Assembly: GCA_050184225.1 (NCBI GenBank)
Contig: JBFXAN010000162.1
Span: forward strand, 1-13,994
Direction: 5' to 3'
DNA from: JBFXAN01 sp050184225
GTDB taxonomy: Bacteria > Chloroflexota > Dehalococcoidia > CAUJGQ01
DNA length: 13,994 bases
How positions within the stretch are numbered: position 1 is the stretch's first letter; each line of letters starts with the position of its first letter. Below, piece after piece: positions 13,577 to 13,994 of the stretch. The notes under the pieces were generated by a model, which saw nothing but the letters and a program-made list of their open reading frames with translations, made no database searches and was not told the DNA's origin. The position numbers and the translations under genes were made by a program.

Positions 13577-13858
13577 TTGTCCCCAGTGGTCGTGACGCCT
13601 CTGCTCCTCGACCTCGACCGGCTGCGCCCTGAATGGCGCGACGCGATCAATCGCTCAGAGCGCGGGCTCCTCGAAGCTGTCGCGCAGGCAGCGTCGCCGC
13701 CGGATGCACCATTGCCACCGCACGTCGTCGCGTTGGTCGTGCTCAGCTCGATCAACTGGACGCACTATTGGTTCGACCCGAACGGGCCGCTCTCGACGGA
13801 CGATCCGGCGCATGGTATGGCGACGCTCTTCGCACCGCTGGCGTGCCCTCCCCGTTAG
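13577..13858 (+). pseudogene. C-terminal remnant of a TetR-family regulator
   Basis: The open frame reads LLLDLDRLRPEWRDAINRSE and then VVALVVLSSINWTHYWFDPN followed by GPLSTDD. These resemble the ligand-binding half of TetR regulators, where a helix with x-x-N-W-x-x-x-W-Y-x-P-x-G-P-L is common near the end. The N-terminal helix-turn-helix is missing: upstream, the same frame runs into OsmC codons out of their own frame. Possible starts are TTG 13577, GTG 13586 or GTG 13592, none with a ribosome binding site. I read it as a truncated gene, perhaps once controlling the OsmC gene. A short expressed effector domain cannot be excluded. The start given is approximate. Confidence 0.5.
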
Positions 13859-13912
13859 CCCTCTACACTGAGGCGACTGATGTGGGTTAGTGAGATGAGT
13901 TGGCAGAGTGAA

Positions 13913-13963
13913 TCCTCGGTCGGATGGTGGTTGTTGCGAGGCAACGACCATGACGACCGAGGA
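13913..13963 (+). promoter_or_regulatory. Hairpin covering the start of the terminal ORF
   Basis: TCCTCGGTCG (13913-13922) is the exact reverse complement of 13954-13963. Inside, GGTTGTTGC (13929-13937) pairs with GCAACGACC (13941-13949) with one G-U pair and a three-base loop. The ATG at 13950-13952 lies within the structure. Many insertion sequences hide their transposase start in a similar hairpin that forms only on read-through transcripts. Confidence 0.5.
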
Positions 13964-13994
13964 CTTGCTCATTGTACTGTTCTGCGCGATCGAC
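13950..13994 (+). CDS. Possible transposase N-terminus, cut by the window edge
   Basis: Fifteen codons are visible, reading MTTEDLLIVLFCAID. This resembles the start of IS982-type transposases, which tend to begin with a short helix followed by a (V/L)FC-x-(V/I)D segment. The ATG sits in a strong hairpin, which is common at insertion sequence starts, and the sequence just upstream holds a regulator remnant, as often happens near an insertion. No ribosome binding site is clear and the terminal inverted repeat cannot be confirmed because the other end is outside the window. Fifteen residues are too few to settle the family. Confidence 0.36.
   Translation, partial: MTTEDLLIVLFCAID

Noticed and set aside
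1..13994. CRISPR arrays, rRNA or tRNA genes
   Set aside because: No regularly spaced direct repeats and no conserved rRNA or cloverleaf sequence were seen; the repeats present are palindromic and dispersed.

Overview
The window is high-GC bacterial DNA. Genes lie on both strands, GTG and ATG starts are mixed, and Shine-Dalgarno sites are GGAGG-like. Three families of palindromic intergenic repeats are present; one, translated, gives the 'LTPDPSP' signature often seen in spurious ORFs of Chloroflexota and similar genomes. The gene mix fits an aerobic or thermophilic Chloroflexota (Thermomicrobia/Sphaerobacter-like) organism. That assignment is an inference; there is no rRNA or marker gene here. 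A UGA codon best read as selenocysteine implies the host has Sec machinery.

Layout. 1-402 (-): the start of what may be a UPF0210 gene, a palindromic repeat, and a UPF0237 ACT-domain protein. 552-1445 (+): a GrdB/PrdB-like selenoprotein that ordinary ORF calling splits at an in-frame TGA (1101-1103); a hairpin fitting a bacterial SECIS follows at once. It converges on a LysR regulator (1442-2344, -), which is divergent from an orphan FAD-dependent succinate dehydrogenase/fumarate reductase-type flavoprotein (2643-4397). A perfect 33-bp inverted repeat lies between the last two. Next are a repeat, a small membrane protein and a GH13 alpha-glucosidase (5165-6814).

The second half is an ion-homeostasis block: mgtE (7406-8794), a corA-type Mg2+ transporter (8946-9983), a YihY/BrkB-type membrane protein (10036-10959, -) and a five-fold repeat MscS/CmpX-like channel protein (11238-12893). 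mgtE has a leader of roughly 440 nt without a recognisable M-box. The leader holds a small ORF with a strong Shine-Dalgarno site that begins Met-Asp-Pro-Asp. It ends in a 12-bp helix that buries the mgtE start codon and part of its ribosome binding site. This resembles in principle the enterobacterial mgtL/mgtA leader, in which an acidic/proline-rich peptide senses low Mg2+, but it sits in front of an unrelated transporter family. It is the best candidate here for an undescribed regulatory system. The gap before corA also holds interleaved inverted repeats that could form a pseudoknot.

The right end carries a composite palindromic repeat that abuts the promoter of an OsmC-family peroxiredoxin (13089-13526), a TetR-type C-terminal remnant without its DNA-binding half, and the first codons of a possible transposase whose start lies in a hairpin.
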